In this document: positions 48,699 to 58,420 of the stretch, piece after piece
Numbering within the stretch: the stretch's first letter is position 1
Layout: each line of letters starts with the position of its first letter
DNA from: CAYRGQ01 sp964444885
GTDB taxonomy: Bacteria; Bacteroidota; Bacteroidia; Sphingobacteriales; Sphingobacteriaceae
Direction: 5' to 3'
Length of the DNA: 64,000 bases
Assembly (NCBI GenBank): GCA_964444885.1
Contig: CAYUIZ010000005.1
Coordinates: forward strand, 1 to 64,000
Position numbers and translations under genes: made by a program
The notes under the pieces: generated by a model
Seen by the model: the letters and a program-made list of their open reading frames with translations, nothing else
What the model was told of the DNA's origin: nothing
Database searches by the model: none

Positions 48699-49796
48699 AT
48701 GACAAATTACAGTACATTGCCTGCGATTCTTCTACTGGCCGACGGCACGGTCTACCACGGCAAGGCAGCCGGGAAAATAGGTACCACCACCGGTGAGATC
48801 TGTTTCAACACGGGCACTACCGGCTATCAGGAAATTTTTACCGATCCCTCGTATTTTGGCCAGATCATGGTGACGACGAATGCACACATCGGCAATTACG
48901 GTATCGCGGAAGCTGAAGGGGAGTCGGAGAAAATCCAGATTGCAGGCTTAGTGTGCAAAAATTTCAATGTCGGCTATAGCCGCCGTATGGCTGAGAAGTC
49001 AATCCAACAATATTTTGAGGAAGAGCACTTGGTCGGCATCTCGGATATCGACACGCGATCGCTCGTGCGCCATATTCGTGATAAAGGCGCGATGAACGCC
49101 ATCATCTCGTCCGAAGACTTGGACGTCGAGTCGCTCCGCGCAAAACTCGAGCAAGTTCCTTCAATGGCGGGGCTGGAGCTTTCCTCCCGCGTGACGACCA
49201 AAGCGCCCTATTTTTACGGTAATGAGCAGGCGCCTAAACGTATTGCAGCACTCGACTTGGGTATCAAGAAAAATATCCTGCGCAATTTTGACGAGCGCGG
49301 GGTCTACATCCAAGTCTTTCCGGCGAAGACATCTTTTTCGGAGATGGAACAATGGAATCCCGACGGCTATTTCATTTCCAACGGCCCGGGCGACCCGGCC
49401 GCTATGGACTACGCGGTGGACACCGTAAAAGCGATTTTGGATGCAGACAAGCCGCTGTTTGGTATTTGCTTAGGGCATCAGTTGCTGGCTCTGGCCAACG
49501 GCATCCGCACGAAAAAGATGTTTAACGGCCACAGAGGGATCAACCATCCGGTCAAAAACATTATTCTCGACAAGTGCGAAATCACCAGCCAAAACCATGG
49601 CTTCGGTGTGGTAGCCGAAGATATCGAAAGCTCAGGCACGGTAGAGCCAACGCACGTGAACTTAAACGACCATTCGATCGAAGGTATTCGCGTGAAGGGC
49701 AAAAAGGCGTCTTCGGTGCAGTATCACCCGGAGTCCTCGCCAGGCCCGCACGATTCTCGGTACTTGTTTGATGAGTTCGTGGCCCTACTGAGCTAA
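48699..49796 (+). CDS. carA: carbamoyl-phosphate synthase small subunit
   Basis: Glutaminase subunit that supplies ammonia to CarB for carbamoyl phosphate (arginine and pyrimidine pathways). The 365-residue protein has the N-terminal CarA domain (FNTGTTGYQEIFTDPSY) and a class I amidotransferase domain with Cys257 in GICLGHQ and His343/Glu345 in QYHPESS. carB is not in the window; eno follows instead, so the large subunit must be elsewhere. A long leader with a terminator precedes it. Confidence 0.96.
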   Translation: MTNYSTLPAILLLADGTVYHGKAAGKIGTTTGEICFNTGTTGYQEIFTDPSYFGQIMVTTNAHIGNYGIAEAEGESEKIQIAGLVCKNFNVGYSRRMAEKSIQQYFEEEHLVGISDIDTRSLVRHIRDKGAMNAIISSEDLDVESLRAKLEQVPSMAGLELSSRVTTKAPYFYGNEQAPKRIAALDLGIKKNILRNFDERGVYIQVFPAKTSFSEMEQWNPDGYFISNGPGDPAAMDYAVDTVKAILDADKPLFGICLGHQLLALANGIRTKKMFNGHRGINHPVKNIILDKCEITSQNHGFGVVAEDIESSGTVEPTHVNLNDHSIEGIRVKGKKASSVQYHPESSPGPHDSRYLFDEFVALLS

Positions 49797-49866
49797 GTCG
49801 GGCCCGTAGATCCCTGCATTGCGTCCGTGTTATAGGGGGCGGGCGGTGGGTTTTGTGAATAATTAG

Positions 49867-49874
49867 TATATTTG
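49867..49874 (+). promoter_or_regulatory. -7 element upstream of eno
   Basis: TATATTTG fits TAnnTTTG about 75 bp before the eno ATG. No well-placed -33 TTG is seen. Confidence 0.35.
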
Positions 49875-49889
49875 GCTACTTCGATTTGA

Positions 49890-51239
<1,350 letters not shown>

Positions 51240-51297
51240 AGGCGAGTGGTCGCGAAGGTTTTGTAAGCCCATTATTTTCGCGTACCCGACACGTCCC

Positions 51298-51329
51298 TTG
51301 CGAAAGTGAAAAAATTTGATTTAACTTTG
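51298..51329 (+). promoter_or_regulatory. promoter just before the ftsB-like gene
   Basis: TTG at 51298-51300 and TAACTTTG at 51322-51329 are 21 bp apart. The ATG at 51335 is only 6 bp after the -7 element, so the transcript would start at or next to the start codon. Confidence 0.5.
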
Positions 51330-51334
51330 TGACT

Positions 51335-51628
51335 ATGGAGCGCTTACTGTCGGTTATCAAGAATAAGTACATTATCGCGACGGCAGCTTTTGCTGTCTGG
51401 ATGCTGTTTTTTGACCGTCATGACGTGACGACCCAATACGGTTACTATTCCGAGCTTAAGGAATTGGAAGCCCAGCGGGACTTTTACGTCCGGGAAATGG
51501 AGCAGATTAACAAGACAGTAAACGATATCCACTCCAACCCCGAGGAGGTGCAACGCATTGCCCGGGAGCGCTACCAGATGAAGAAAGAGAACGAAGACGT
51601 CTTTGTCATCATCGAGGTGAACGAGTAA
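51335..51628 (+). CDS. ftsB: FtsB/DivIC-type septum formation initiator
   Basis: A 97-residue bitopic protein: a short cytoplasmic head, one membrane helix (YIIATAAFAVWMLFF), and a periplasmic coiled coil (LKELEAQRDFYVREMEQINKTV region, residues 35-60) ending in the conserved RIARERYQMKKENE. It belongs to the FtsQBL-type division complex. The start is ATG 51335; GTG 51329 lies in the -7 element. The position after eno supports the call. Confidence 0.9.
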   Translation: MERLLSVIKNKYIIATAAFAVWMLFFDRHDVTTQYGYYSELKELEAQRDFYVREMEQINKTVNDIHSNPEEVQRIARERYQMKKENEDVFVIIEVNE

Positions 51629-51653
51629 AATCGAGTTTACTTTTTCTCAAAAT

Positions 51654-51692
51654 AAGGGTTGCTGCAACACATGGAGCAACCCTTTCTTTTTT
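51654..51692 (+). terminator. intrinsic terminator after the ftsB-like gene
   Basis: AAGGGTTGCT (51654-51663) pairs with AGCAACCCTT (51675-51684) and is followed by a T-rich run. Confidence 0.88.
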
Positions 51693-51739
51693 TTATGGGT
51701 ACGGGAGACGACATGCCGATGGTATTGCGAGCGCAACCG

Positions 51740-51770
51740 TTAAACTTAGTGCCTTTTATTGGTATCTTTG
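51740..51770 (+). promoter_or_regulatory. probable promoter of the epimerase-NUDIX pair
   Basis: TATCTTTG at 51763-51770 with TTA at 51740-51742, 20 bp upstream. The ATG at 51790 is 19 bp downstream of the -7 element. Confidence 0.5.
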
Positions 51771-51789
51771 AGCTGAAAACCCAAACGGT

Positions 51790-52659
51790 ATGATTCTGGA
51801 AAACAATCATCTTATCGCTGACATCAATAAGCTAGGCGCCGAGCTACGAAGCCTGCGGTCCAAAGGCACCTATCATGAATACATGTGGAGCGGAGACTCG
51901 GCCTACTGGGGCAAAACGAGCCCGGTGCTTTTCCCGATCGTGGGCGGACTGAAGGACGACAGGTATCGCTACCGCGGACGGACGTATTCCCTCAACCGGC
52001 ATGGTTTTGCGCGCGATTTGGAATTTGAGGAAACCCGTTTGTCGGGTACGGAGGCAGTCTTCGTATTGCACGATACGCCGAAAACCCAAGAAAGCTATCC
52101 GTTTAGTTTCAAGCTGTCCATCCGGTATCGCCTCAAAGGCAAATCACTTGCTTGCCACTATGAGGTGTACAATCCGCACGGCACGCAAACACTTTGGTTT
52201 AGCCTAGGTGCCCATCCAGCGTTTGCCGCCGGCGAAAAGGAAGCTTCCGCACCTTATGACAGCCATTACCTCGAGTTTTCGGACGACGAAGTTTTGCATC
52301 GGCATTTGCTTTCCGGCAACCTGATTTCGGATGAGGTGGTCACTATCCCGCTTACGGACAATAAGTTACCGCTGTCGTACGAGCTGTTCGGGTCAGACGC
52401 CTTGGTAATGAAAGACCTGAAAAGCAAGCGCATCAAATTGGCTAGCGGAAAATCGGAACACGGTATCGAGTTCGTACACGAAGATTTTCCGTTTTTCGGG
52501 ATTTGGGCGGCTAAAGGGGCGGATTTTGTATGCTTGGAACCCTGGCAGGGCATTGCCGACGGGGTGAATCACGACCAAACGTTGGAAACGAAGGAAGGCA
52601 TCCTGTCATTGCCGCCCCGGGGGTCGTGGTCCAAAGGCTGGGAAATAACCTGTTTTTAA
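51790..52659 (+). CDS. aldose 1-epimerase family protein (LacX-like)
   Basis: A 289-residue sugar-mutarotase-like protein. LRSLRSKGTYHEYMWSGD, FPIVGGLKDDRYRYRGRTY, NRHGFARD and WFSLGAHPAFA match the LacX branch of the galactose mutarotase fold. It likely interconverts alpha and beta anomers of a hexose or hexose phosphate in the cytosol; there is no signal peptide. The NUDIX gene begins 9 bp after its stop. Confidence 0.88.
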   Translation: MILENNHLIADINKLGAELRSLRSKGTYHEYMWSGDSAYWGKTSPVLFPIVGGLKDDRYRYRGRTYSLNRHGFARDLEFEETRLSGTEAVFVLHDTPKTQESYPFSFKLSIRYRLKGKSLACHYEVYNPHGTQTLWFSLGAHPAFAAGEKEASAPYDSHYLEFSDDEVLHRHLLSGNLISDEVVTIPLTDNKLPLSYELFGSDALVMKDLKSKRIKLASGKSEHGIEFVHEDFPFFGIWAAKGADFVCLEPWQGIADGVNHDQTLETKEGILSLPPRGSWSKGWEITCF

Positions 52660-52668
52660 CGTGTAAAC

Positions 52669-53235
52669 ATGGATAAAAATCCGACCTACGACGACGCGCA
52701 GTCCAATTGGGAAACCAAGTCTACCCGGGTGGCTTACGAAAATCCGTGGATACGTGTTGAACACCGCGAGGTAACCACGCCGGCGGGTGAGCCCGGTATC
52801 TACGGCGTAGTAGGGTTTAAAAATAAGGCGATGGGCGTGGTGCCCGTTGATGAGGAAGGCCATATCTATCTCGTCGGCCAATTCCGATATACGCTCAACG
52901 AATATTCGTGGGAAATCCCGGAAGGGGGGTGTCCACTAGGCGAAGACTTGCTCGAAGCTGCCAAACGGGAGCTCAAGGAAGAAACCGGCTTGGCCGCGCG
53001 CCACTGGCAGTTTGTAGGCCGGATACATACGTCGAATTCCGTGACCGATGAAGAGGGATTCATCTACTTGGCCCAGGACCTAACCCAAGGCGAAAGCGCT
53101 CCCGAGCAAACCGAAGAACTCGCCGTCCGCCGATTGCCCTTGCGCGAGGCCGTGGACATGGTGATGCGTGGTGAGATTACCGATTCAGTGTCCATCGCCG
53201 GTATTCTTATGGTCGCCCGGATGATGGGTGTGTAG
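52669..53235 (+). CDS. NUDIX hydrolase, ADP-ribose pyrophosphatase type
   Basis: A 188-residue enzyme with a full Nudix box, GCPLGEDLLEAAKREL then KEETGL, where the Glu residues bind magnesium. The preceding text YSWEIPEGG and the RVEHREVTTPAGEPGIYGVV start resemble ADP-ribose/ADP-sugar diphosphatases of the NudF kind. It is co-transcribed with the epimerase, which suggests turnover of nucleotide sugars. Its stop is 5 bp from the convergent MFS gene end. Confidence 0.92.
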   Translation: MDKNPTYDDAQSNWETKSTRVAYENPWIRVEHREVTTPAGEPGIYGVVGFKNKAMGVVPVDEEGHIYLVGQFRYTLNEYSWEIPEGGCPLGEDLLEAAKRELKEETGLAARHWQFVGRIHTSNSVTDEEGFIYLAQDLTQGESAPEQTEELAVRRLPLREAVDMVMRGEITDSVSIAGILMVARMMGV

Positions 53236-53240
53236 ACGGT

Positions 53241-54506
53241 CTATTCCCGCGGATCCTTCTTCGTGTCGGCGGAGGGTGTTGTTCCCGGCACATCGTTTCC
53301 CAGCCGGATCAATACCGGCACAAAAAAGGACACGATCCCGATCCCGACAATGACACTTCCCAAGATGACGAACGTTTGGCTAATGCCGATGTTGTCCGCC
53401 AGAAAGCCCGTGCTCACGAGCCCAATCATCGATGGGAGCAGGGCAATGCTAAAATACATCGAAAACACCCGCCCAAGCATCGAGGAGTGTACTTGCTCCT
53501 GTAAAATCGTGGTAAAACTCGCATTGTAAATCGAGGCGGCCGCACCACCCAAGCCCGTCAGTGCGACAAAATAGATGAAAGCAGCGGGAGCCAGCAAGCC
53601 GGATATCGCCAAGCTTAGCCCCAATGCAATGTGCATGGTGTTAATGATGAGCACTTTATTAATTCCGGGCTTGAATACGCCCAAAAACGCGCCACCAGCC
53701 AGCATACCTACGCCCCACACCACCTCAATGACGCTCATCTCAAATTTGCCTCCGTCGAAATGCTGCAAGGTCAGCAAAGGAAATAAGACCGCAACAGGCA
53801 TGATGCAGAACGTGGCCAAGATGGAAAAAAGAAAGAGGTAGGAGAGTCCTTTGTTCGACGTCACCGTACGCACACCCAGACCAATATCCCGCCATACTTG
53901 CCTAAGGCTGGGACGCGTGTCAGCATCGCGCACGGGATTCGGGATCGAGACCAGCAGCAGGGATACGATGGCGAGAACGGCACCGGCAATGTCGAGCAGC
54001 AGCACATAGCCGATGTCCATGAGCCCGATTGCCAATGCGCCGAGGGCTGGACCGGCAATGGCGGAGACCGACTGGATCATCTGGTTGATGCCCGATATGC
54101 GCAGCAATTCCGACGCGGGCGCGAGCAACGGGATCGACGCCTGCATGGCTGGCAGATGGAATGCGGAGCCAATGGAGCGCATGGCTAATAGCCCGTAAAT
54201 AAAGACGAGTTCGATGTACCCGAAGTAAAACAGCAATGACATGGCCAGTGTACAACCCGCGATGAACCCGTCCGCGAGTATCATCGTGAGCTTGCGGTCC
54301 CAGCGGTCGACATACACCCCCGCCACGGGGCCAACCAGCGTTTGCGGCAACAAGGCCGCAATGGCGGCGTAAGCCAGGACCTCAGCTGATCCCGTCTCGA
54401 TGCTTAGCCAGATAATAATGGCGAAATTGACAGCCGAACTGCTCAGCAGGGAGAGGAATTGGCCAACCCATATAATGGAGAAGGTTCGCTTCCAGGAATG
54501 TTTCAT
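53241..54506 (-). CDS. MFS transporter
   Basis: A 421-residue inner-membrane carrier with about twelve helices. TLVGPVAGVYVDRWDRKLTMILADGF is the conserved loop 2-3 motif of the MFS_3 (EntS-like) group, members of which export siderophores or drugs. The substrate is not shown. A polar Asp/Lys/Glu-rich C-terminal tail ends it. It is convergent with the NUDIX gene. Confidence 0.88.
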   Translation of the reverse strand: MKHSWKRTFSIIWVGQFLSLLSSSAVNFAIIIWLSIETGSAEVLAYAAIAALLPQTLVGPVAGVYVDRWDRKLTMILADGFIAGCTLAMSLLFYFGYIELVFIYGLLAMRSIGSAFHLPAMQASIPLLAPASELLRISGINQMIQSVSAIAGPALGALAIGLMDIGYVLLLDIAGAVLAIVSLLLVSIPNPVRDADTRPSLRQVWRDIGLGVRTVTSNKGLSYLFLFSILATFCIMPVAVLFPLLTLQHFDGGKFEMSVIEVVWGVGMLAGGAFLGVFKPGINKVLIINTMHIALGLSLAISGLLAPAAFIYFVALTGLGGAAASIYNASFTTILQEQVHSSMLGRVFSMYFSIALLPSMIGLVSTGFLADNIGISQTFVILGSVIVGIGIVSFFVPVLIRLGNDVPGTTPSADTKKDPRE

Positions 54507-54981
54507 GTGTAATCGATGTAAGCCACCCGCGTTGGGCTACGTGGCGAAAGCCAAAAAATTCGGGTTCGGATGATGTGTCCTACCCGCTGTTATACGCTTG
54601 GAGGAGGCAAGGATGGAGTCATCCCTGCTTTAGCCCCGGTCCCGGAAGGGAACCGAGTTGGTGTCGTTAGTTGGCATCCACATCGGAATTATGTTTTTGT
54701 TCCGCCAAAAATACGGATAAATGCGGGACGGCCCATGGTTTTGGGAAAGAAAAAGCAGGAAATTACTTTCAGGAGGTAGTCAATCCAGAAGGGGTGTCCT
54801 GTTTTCAGTCTCGGGTTTCAACCCGGGAGCTAGAAGTGAAGAACTATCGTTTTGGCGAAAATTTTGCCCGGATAGAATCGCGGTTTTATCATTGGAACTT
54901 CCGTCAAAAGTGATTTAGCCGGAAGAAAAAGCAAAAAAAAAAGCCGCTTAATGCGGCCTTTTTTAATGTCAATCGGATCGT
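54507..54981. other. intergenic region upstream of the MFS gene
   Basis: CAAAAATA at 54706-54713 reads TATTTTTG on the minus strand, a possible but distant -7 element. The rest contains overlapping short open frames in several phases with no protein-like features, and the terminator of the DUF1573 gene at its right end. I see no RNA gene. Confidence 0.4.
54935..54966 (-). terminator. intrinsic terminator of the DUF1573 gene
   Basis: On the minus strand a GCCGC/GCGGC stem with an ATTAA loop is flanked by A- and T-tracts, giving a long T run after the hairpin. Confidence 0.8.
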
Positions 54982-55371
54982 TTATCCTTGGTTGGCAATC
55001 ACTTCACCTTTGATAACCAAGGTCTTGACGGGCGTTTTAGTGTTTGACCGTACGACAAAGTTTTTCGTAAAGGGGCTGCGGACGGCAGCGTCAAACTTCA
55101 CGCTTACTTTTCCGGTTTCGCCAGGCTTAACGGGCGTTTTGGTGAACTCGGCTACCGAGCATCCGCACGACGGACGTACATCGCTGATGATAATCGGCTC
55201 CGTACCCACATTGGTAAACTCAAATTCGTACGTTACGGGCTTGCCTTGCGGAATTTTGCCAAAATCGTGTGTTTCAGATGTAAATTTGAACTCTGCACCG
55301 GTGCTTGACTGCATGGCGGTGAATCCTACGAATGCGCAAACTGTTGCTACAAGTAATCCTATTTTTCTCAT
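54982..55371 (-). CDS. DUF1573 family exported protein
   Basis: A 129-residue exported protein with a signal peptide and a single Ig-like DUF1573 domain: HDFGKIPQGKPVTYEFEFTN, the strongly conserved SCGCSVAEFTKTPVKPGE, and VRSPFTKNFVVRSNT. The domain is abundant in Bacteroidota and resembles ASH/MSP-type binding modules; the CGC could bind metal or form a disulfide. Function unknown. It is monocistronic. Confidence 0.9.
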   Translation of the reverse strand: MRKIGLLVATVCAFVGFTAMQSSTGAEFKFTSETHDFGKIPQGKPVTYEFEFTNVGTEPIIISDVRPSCGCSVAEFTKTPVKPGETGKVSVKFDAAVRSPFTKNFVVRSNTKTPVKTLVIKGEVIANQG

Positions 55372-55513
55372 GTTTTTCTCTTTCTTTTATTCAATTGGCC
55401 TATACAAAGTAAACCATTAATAGTGGTAATTTCAAAAAGCGAGCCAAAAAAGCGCTGATATGCAACAATATTACTACACCTGCTACGCCCGTATCCCGTT
55501 GTAATCGGAGGGG

Positions 55514-55774
55514 TTAATCCGTGCTGGAAAGAAAGCCGTGAGGCTCAAAATCGGGCTTCCATTTTTCGAGAAGGGGGCGTTCCAACTGGCGTTCGCGATA
55601 CTCGTCGGGGGTCATGATCGGGATACCGTAGACGATTGGATAATAGCGTTTGCAGCCGGTGCACGTCATCAATCCTTCAATGACATTTTTTTCTGCGTCT
55701 TGCAAGAAGACTTCCAAATGAAGTTGCTGTTTGTCAAACGGGCAGCATAGTTTTTCAAAAAGGGAGAGTTTCAT
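55514..55774 (-). CDS. Trm112-like small protein
   Basis: An 86-residue protein whose centre, CTGCKRYYPIVYGIPIM (38-54), is the Trm112/YcaR zinc-binding signature. The usual N-terminal CPxC appears as CCPFD (10-14), so one cysteine ligand is replaced by Asp14. Trm112 proteins activate SAM methyltransferases in eukaryotes and archaea. Here it is the last gene of the TPP-riboswitch operon that begins with a methyltransferase, and it overlaps the ThiE-like gene by ATGA. It probably binds that methyltransferase, which is inference. Confidence 0.85.
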   Translation of the reverse strand: MKLSLFEKLCCPFDKQQLHLEVFLQDAEKNVIEGLMTCTGCKRYYPIVYGIPIMTPDEYRERQLERPLLEKWKPDFEPHGFLSSTD

Positions 55775-56421
55775 ATCGTATCTATTTTTAGTTTCTGAAT
55801 GATTTGGTAAAGTTCGCGTGCGGCTTGCTCGGGATTTTCGGCATGCATAATGTCCGAGATCACCGCGATGCCATCAAAGGGAAGACCTGCCAGTTCGGCG
55901 AGATTGTCTGCCCGGATACCTCCGGCCAGAAATAGCGGGATGTTCATCTTGGTTTTGGCTTCGATGACGGCTTCGGGTCGCACGATTTCGCACTGTTGTG
56001 CCGACGGAGAAGGAAACATCGAGCAAAACGAGAGATAATCCAATTGGATTGCCACCTGTTGGTCCAGTGCCCGCAGATCGTTGCCAAGCGTCACGCCCAC
56101 GATCACAGGGCGCCCCAATGTTTGCTTCATGGCAGGCAAATCCGCCGGAAGCACATCAAAATGCACGCCGTCCAAGGGATAATCCGCGAGTAGGTGCCAC
56201 TGATTATTGACTAGCACGGGAATGTCGGCGGCATGGGCGAGGCGGCAGATGTCGAGCAACAAGTCCGCGTCGGGTTCGGGGCCCGGCCAGTGGTCCCATA
56301 CCTGTATTGCGGCCACCGTGTCGCTTCGGAGTGCCGATTCCAGTGCGCTGATAATTTTTTGTGCGTCCATGCTGGGGTCTACCACCAGGTATATTCCGGT
56401 TTTTATTTCACGTTGATTCAT
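55771..56421 (-). CDS. divergent thiamine-phosphate synthase-like (ThiE/TenI fold) protein
   Basis: A 216-residue TIM-barrel protein of the ThiE/TenI family. Kept features are DGVH (84-87), LAGGIRADN (165-173) and GIAVISDIMHA. The usual QLRxK becomes QVWDH (40-44), ND becomes NN (72-73), and the pyrophosphate-binding FxTxTK becomes FPSPSA (136-141), so normal thiamine-phosphate synthesis is doubtful. A TenI-like or new role is possible. ATG 56421 is used, 10 bp after the PurM-like gene. It belongs to the TPP-riboswitch operon. Confidence 0.83.
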   Translation of the reverse strand: MNQREIKTGIYLVVDPSMDAQKIISALESALRSDTVAAIQVWDHWPGPEPDADLLLDICRLAHAADIPVLVNNQWHLLADYPLDGVHFDVLPADLPAMKQTLGRPVIVGVTLGNDLRALDQQVAIQLDYLSFCSMFPSPSAQQCEIVRPEAVIEAKTKMNIPLFLAGGIRADNLAELAGLPFDGIAVISDIMHAENPEQAARELYQIIQKLKIDTI

Positions 56422-56431
56422 GGGTTCAGTT

Positions 56432-57487
56432 TTATTTCCAGCCTTTTTCCAATGCTTGGAAGTAGGCGTTCCAATACGGGTCTTGCGCCTCGGGCTGGGA
56501 CAACGGCGCCGTCTGCCCGTCTTGAGCGACAAGGGTTATGCCTTCGTCTGGAGGCGTTGTCTGCCCGATGGCATACGCCGACACACCTGCTGCTTCAACC
56601 TCTTGTAGGACGGCTGGGGCGTGCGCCGGTAAGCAGGTCATCAACATGGCGCCAGCACCTACGGCGCGAGCGGGGTCAAACCCAAACCGCTGTGCGATGC
56701 GGCCTACGGCCTCCGAAACCGGTAGACGATCAGCCTGTATCGACGCGCCGCAACCCGACGCGTGGCATAGCTCGCGCACCGCACCTAAGGCGCCACCTTC
56801 GGTGACATCGTGCATGGCGCGGACATAGGCCGACCGCCCTCCGGCCAAGCCTTCAGCGAGCACGCTAGTCTGCCAGAAAAGATCGCAAGCCTCCTGCCAT
56901 CCTGCCGTACCGGCGGCATGCTTCACCGTTTCGGGGAAACTCATGGCCAAGATGGCTGCCGAGCTGATCGCACACCCTTTCGTCAGGATGATCGTCTGAC
57001 CGGCCTCGGCTAAGTTGCTTGTCCGAATGCGATCGGACGGCGCCACGAGGGAAAACGTAGCACCGCCGACAATGGCTGATGCTTGTCCGGGTACGCGGCC
57101 GGTATGTCCGCCCGTGATGCTGAGTCCTATATCGCGGCAGTAGCCGTGGATATGCGCCCAGTAGGTTCTGAAGTCGGCGTCAGTCAGCCACTCGGGCAGG
57201 TTGAGGACGAACTGCCCGTACATCGGCGCGTAGCCAGTGGTCGCTAGGTCGTTGGCTGTCAGGTGCACCGAAAGCCAGGCCGATTCCGCCAGGCCCAAAG
57301 TAGGGATGAGGGATAGCGGGTCGCTGGCGCTGGCCAGCGAAAGGCCGCCAGGCAAGGCTACAACCGACACATCCGTGCCGTATGCAGGACCCGTAGTCAC
57401 CTCCGCGCGGTCCGCACCCGTCTGATGCCCGATGGTTTGCTTAAAGGCTTCGAGGTCTATTTTTCCGGTTTGGCGCGTTTGGTTCAT
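56432..57487 (-). CDS. PurM/HypE/ThiL-fold (AIR synthase-related) protein
   Basis: A 351-residue ATP-binding protein of the AIR synthase-related superfamily (PurM, ThiL, HypE, SelD). It has SASDPLSLI (Asp56), the AND motif with LATTGYAPMY (78-90), GGHTG (126-130), and a C-terminal domain with MHDVTEGGALGAVREL. GGHT and DVTEGG recall HypE more than ThiL. In this thiamine-regulated operon it could phosphorylate or dehydrate a thiamine precursor. It overlaps the methyltransferase by ATGA. Exact reaction unknown. Confidence 0.82.
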   Translation of the reverse strand: MNQTRQTGKIDLEAFKQTIGHQTGADRAEVTTGPAYGTDVSVVALPGGLSLASASDPLSLIPTLGLAESAWLSVHLTANDLATTGYAPMYGQFVLNLPEWLTDADFRTYWAHIHGYCRDIGLSITGGHTGRVPGQASAIVGGATFSLVAPSDRIRTSNLAEAGQTIILTKGCAISSAAILAMSFPETVKHAAGTAGWQEACDLFWQTSVLAEGLAGGRSAYVRAMHDVTEGGALGAVRELCHASGCGASIQADRLPVSEAVGRIAQRFGFDPARAVGAGAMLMTCLPAHAPAVLQEVEAAGVSAYAIGQTTPPDEGITLVAQDGQTAPLSQPEAQDPYWNAYFQALEKGWK

Positions 57488-58203
57488 TCGTCGTCCAATT
57501 TGACATACAACCCGAAGAAATCACCCCACGGCACGCTCCATTGCTGTACGGGAAACCACCGGGGCAAGCCTGTGCAGGACCATTCAATGCTGTAGCGGCG
57601 GCCTGCAAGCGCGATATCGATCACTTCGATCAACTTTGCCGGCGTATAGAAGTTCGCAGTGACATAGAACGGGTTTTTTCCGAACTGTTGCTGCACGCGC
57701 CTGCGGACGAATTTTGGGGAATTGCGGTTCATCATCCCGAATACGATCCCATGGCGGCCCACACGGGCGGCCTCTTGGATTACTTGGACCGGATCCCGGT
57801 AGTACTCAAAGGTGGTAATGAAGGCAAGCGCATCGAATGTTTTGTCCTTAAATGGCATGAAATGGGAATCGGCTAAGACGAGGTCCCCTTCGAAGAGTTG
57901 GACGCCCTGGCCTAGCATTAGCGGTGAGATGTCGCCCCCCGAAGCCTCGATGCCGATCTCTTTCCACCAGCGCGTAAAGCGTGTGGTGCCGCAACCGAAT
58001 TCGAGTAACGTTTTGACGCGATAGTCTTTCCGGACAAGCTCACCGATTACTTTTTTCTGAAATACTTCGGCACGCTTGTAGCGTCCTTCGTACCATTGTT
58101 CGTAGGTGTCGGTGTGCTCCCGGTTGAAAAACCATTCCTCGCGCCCCTGCCAGTTGTCAAGGTTAGTAGACAGCTGGCCAAATTGACTTTGTGCTGGTAA
58201 CAT
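57484..58203 (-). CDS. class I SAM-dependent methyltransferase
   Basis: A 239-residue Rossmann methyltransferase. Motif I is LLEFGCGTTRFTRWW (66-80), followed by GGDISPLML, ADSHFMPFKDKTFDALAFITTFEYYRDP (motifs post-I to II) and a long C-terminal half with aromatic residues (TGLPRWFPVQQWSVPWGDF). The substrate is unknown. It is the first gene after the TPP riboswitch, which argues for a role in thiamine supply or for control by it. A Trm112-like protein ends the operon. Confidence 0.88.
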   Translation of the reverse strand: MLPAQSQFGQLSTNLDNWQGREEWFFNREHTDTYEQWYEGRYKRAEVFQKKVIGELVRKDYRVKTLLEFGCGTTRFTRWWKEIGIEASGGDISPLMLGQGVQLFEGDLVLADSHFMPFKDKTFDALAFITTFEYYRDPVQVIQEAARVGRHGIVFGMMNRNSPKFVRRRVQQQFGKNPFYVTANFYTPAKLIEVIDIALAGRRYSIEWSCTGLPRWFPVQQWSVPWGDFFGLYVKLDDE

Positions 58204-58250
58204 GGGTTTCCTTTTAGTGTTTTTTTAAACGAACGGGGGAGCGAGGACAT

Positions 58251-58283
58251 AAAAAAACCATTTCCCGGGGCATGGCGAAATGG
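58251..58283 (-). terminator. intrinsic terminator, expression platform of the TPP riboswitch
   Basis: On the minus strand CCATTTC (58283-58277) pairs with GAAATGG (58264-58258) and seven T follow (58257-58251). It lies between the aptamer and the first gene, so TPP binding would favour premature termination. Confidence 0.78.
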
Positions 58284-58325
58284 AGTTGCAATGGTACGAA
58301 TGCTCTAGATGGCATCCGCGTGTCA

Positions 58326-58415
58326 GTATGGATTGCAGTCCCTACGCCGGTATTATCCGGATCAGGTGTTCGGGTATGTTCTCAGCCGCGCAAACCGCGC
58401 AGCACCCCGTGCTCT
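58326..58415 (-). promoter_or_regulatory. TPP riboswitch (thi box)
   Basis: On the minus strand the conserved aptamer pieces follow in order: closing stem GGGGTGC, a GCGCGG-type arm, CTGAGA, then ACCTGATCCGGATAATACC and GGCGTAGGGA. These match the thiamine pyrophosphate riboswitch. It begins immediately after a good promoter and controls the methyltransferase, PurM-like, ThiE-like and Trm112-like genes. Confidence 0.94.
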
Positions 58416-58420
58416 TACCC

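Noticed and set aside
48409..48702. 97-codon protein in the carA leader
   Set aside because: It spans the terminator hairpin and overlaps the carA start; better explained as leader RNA.
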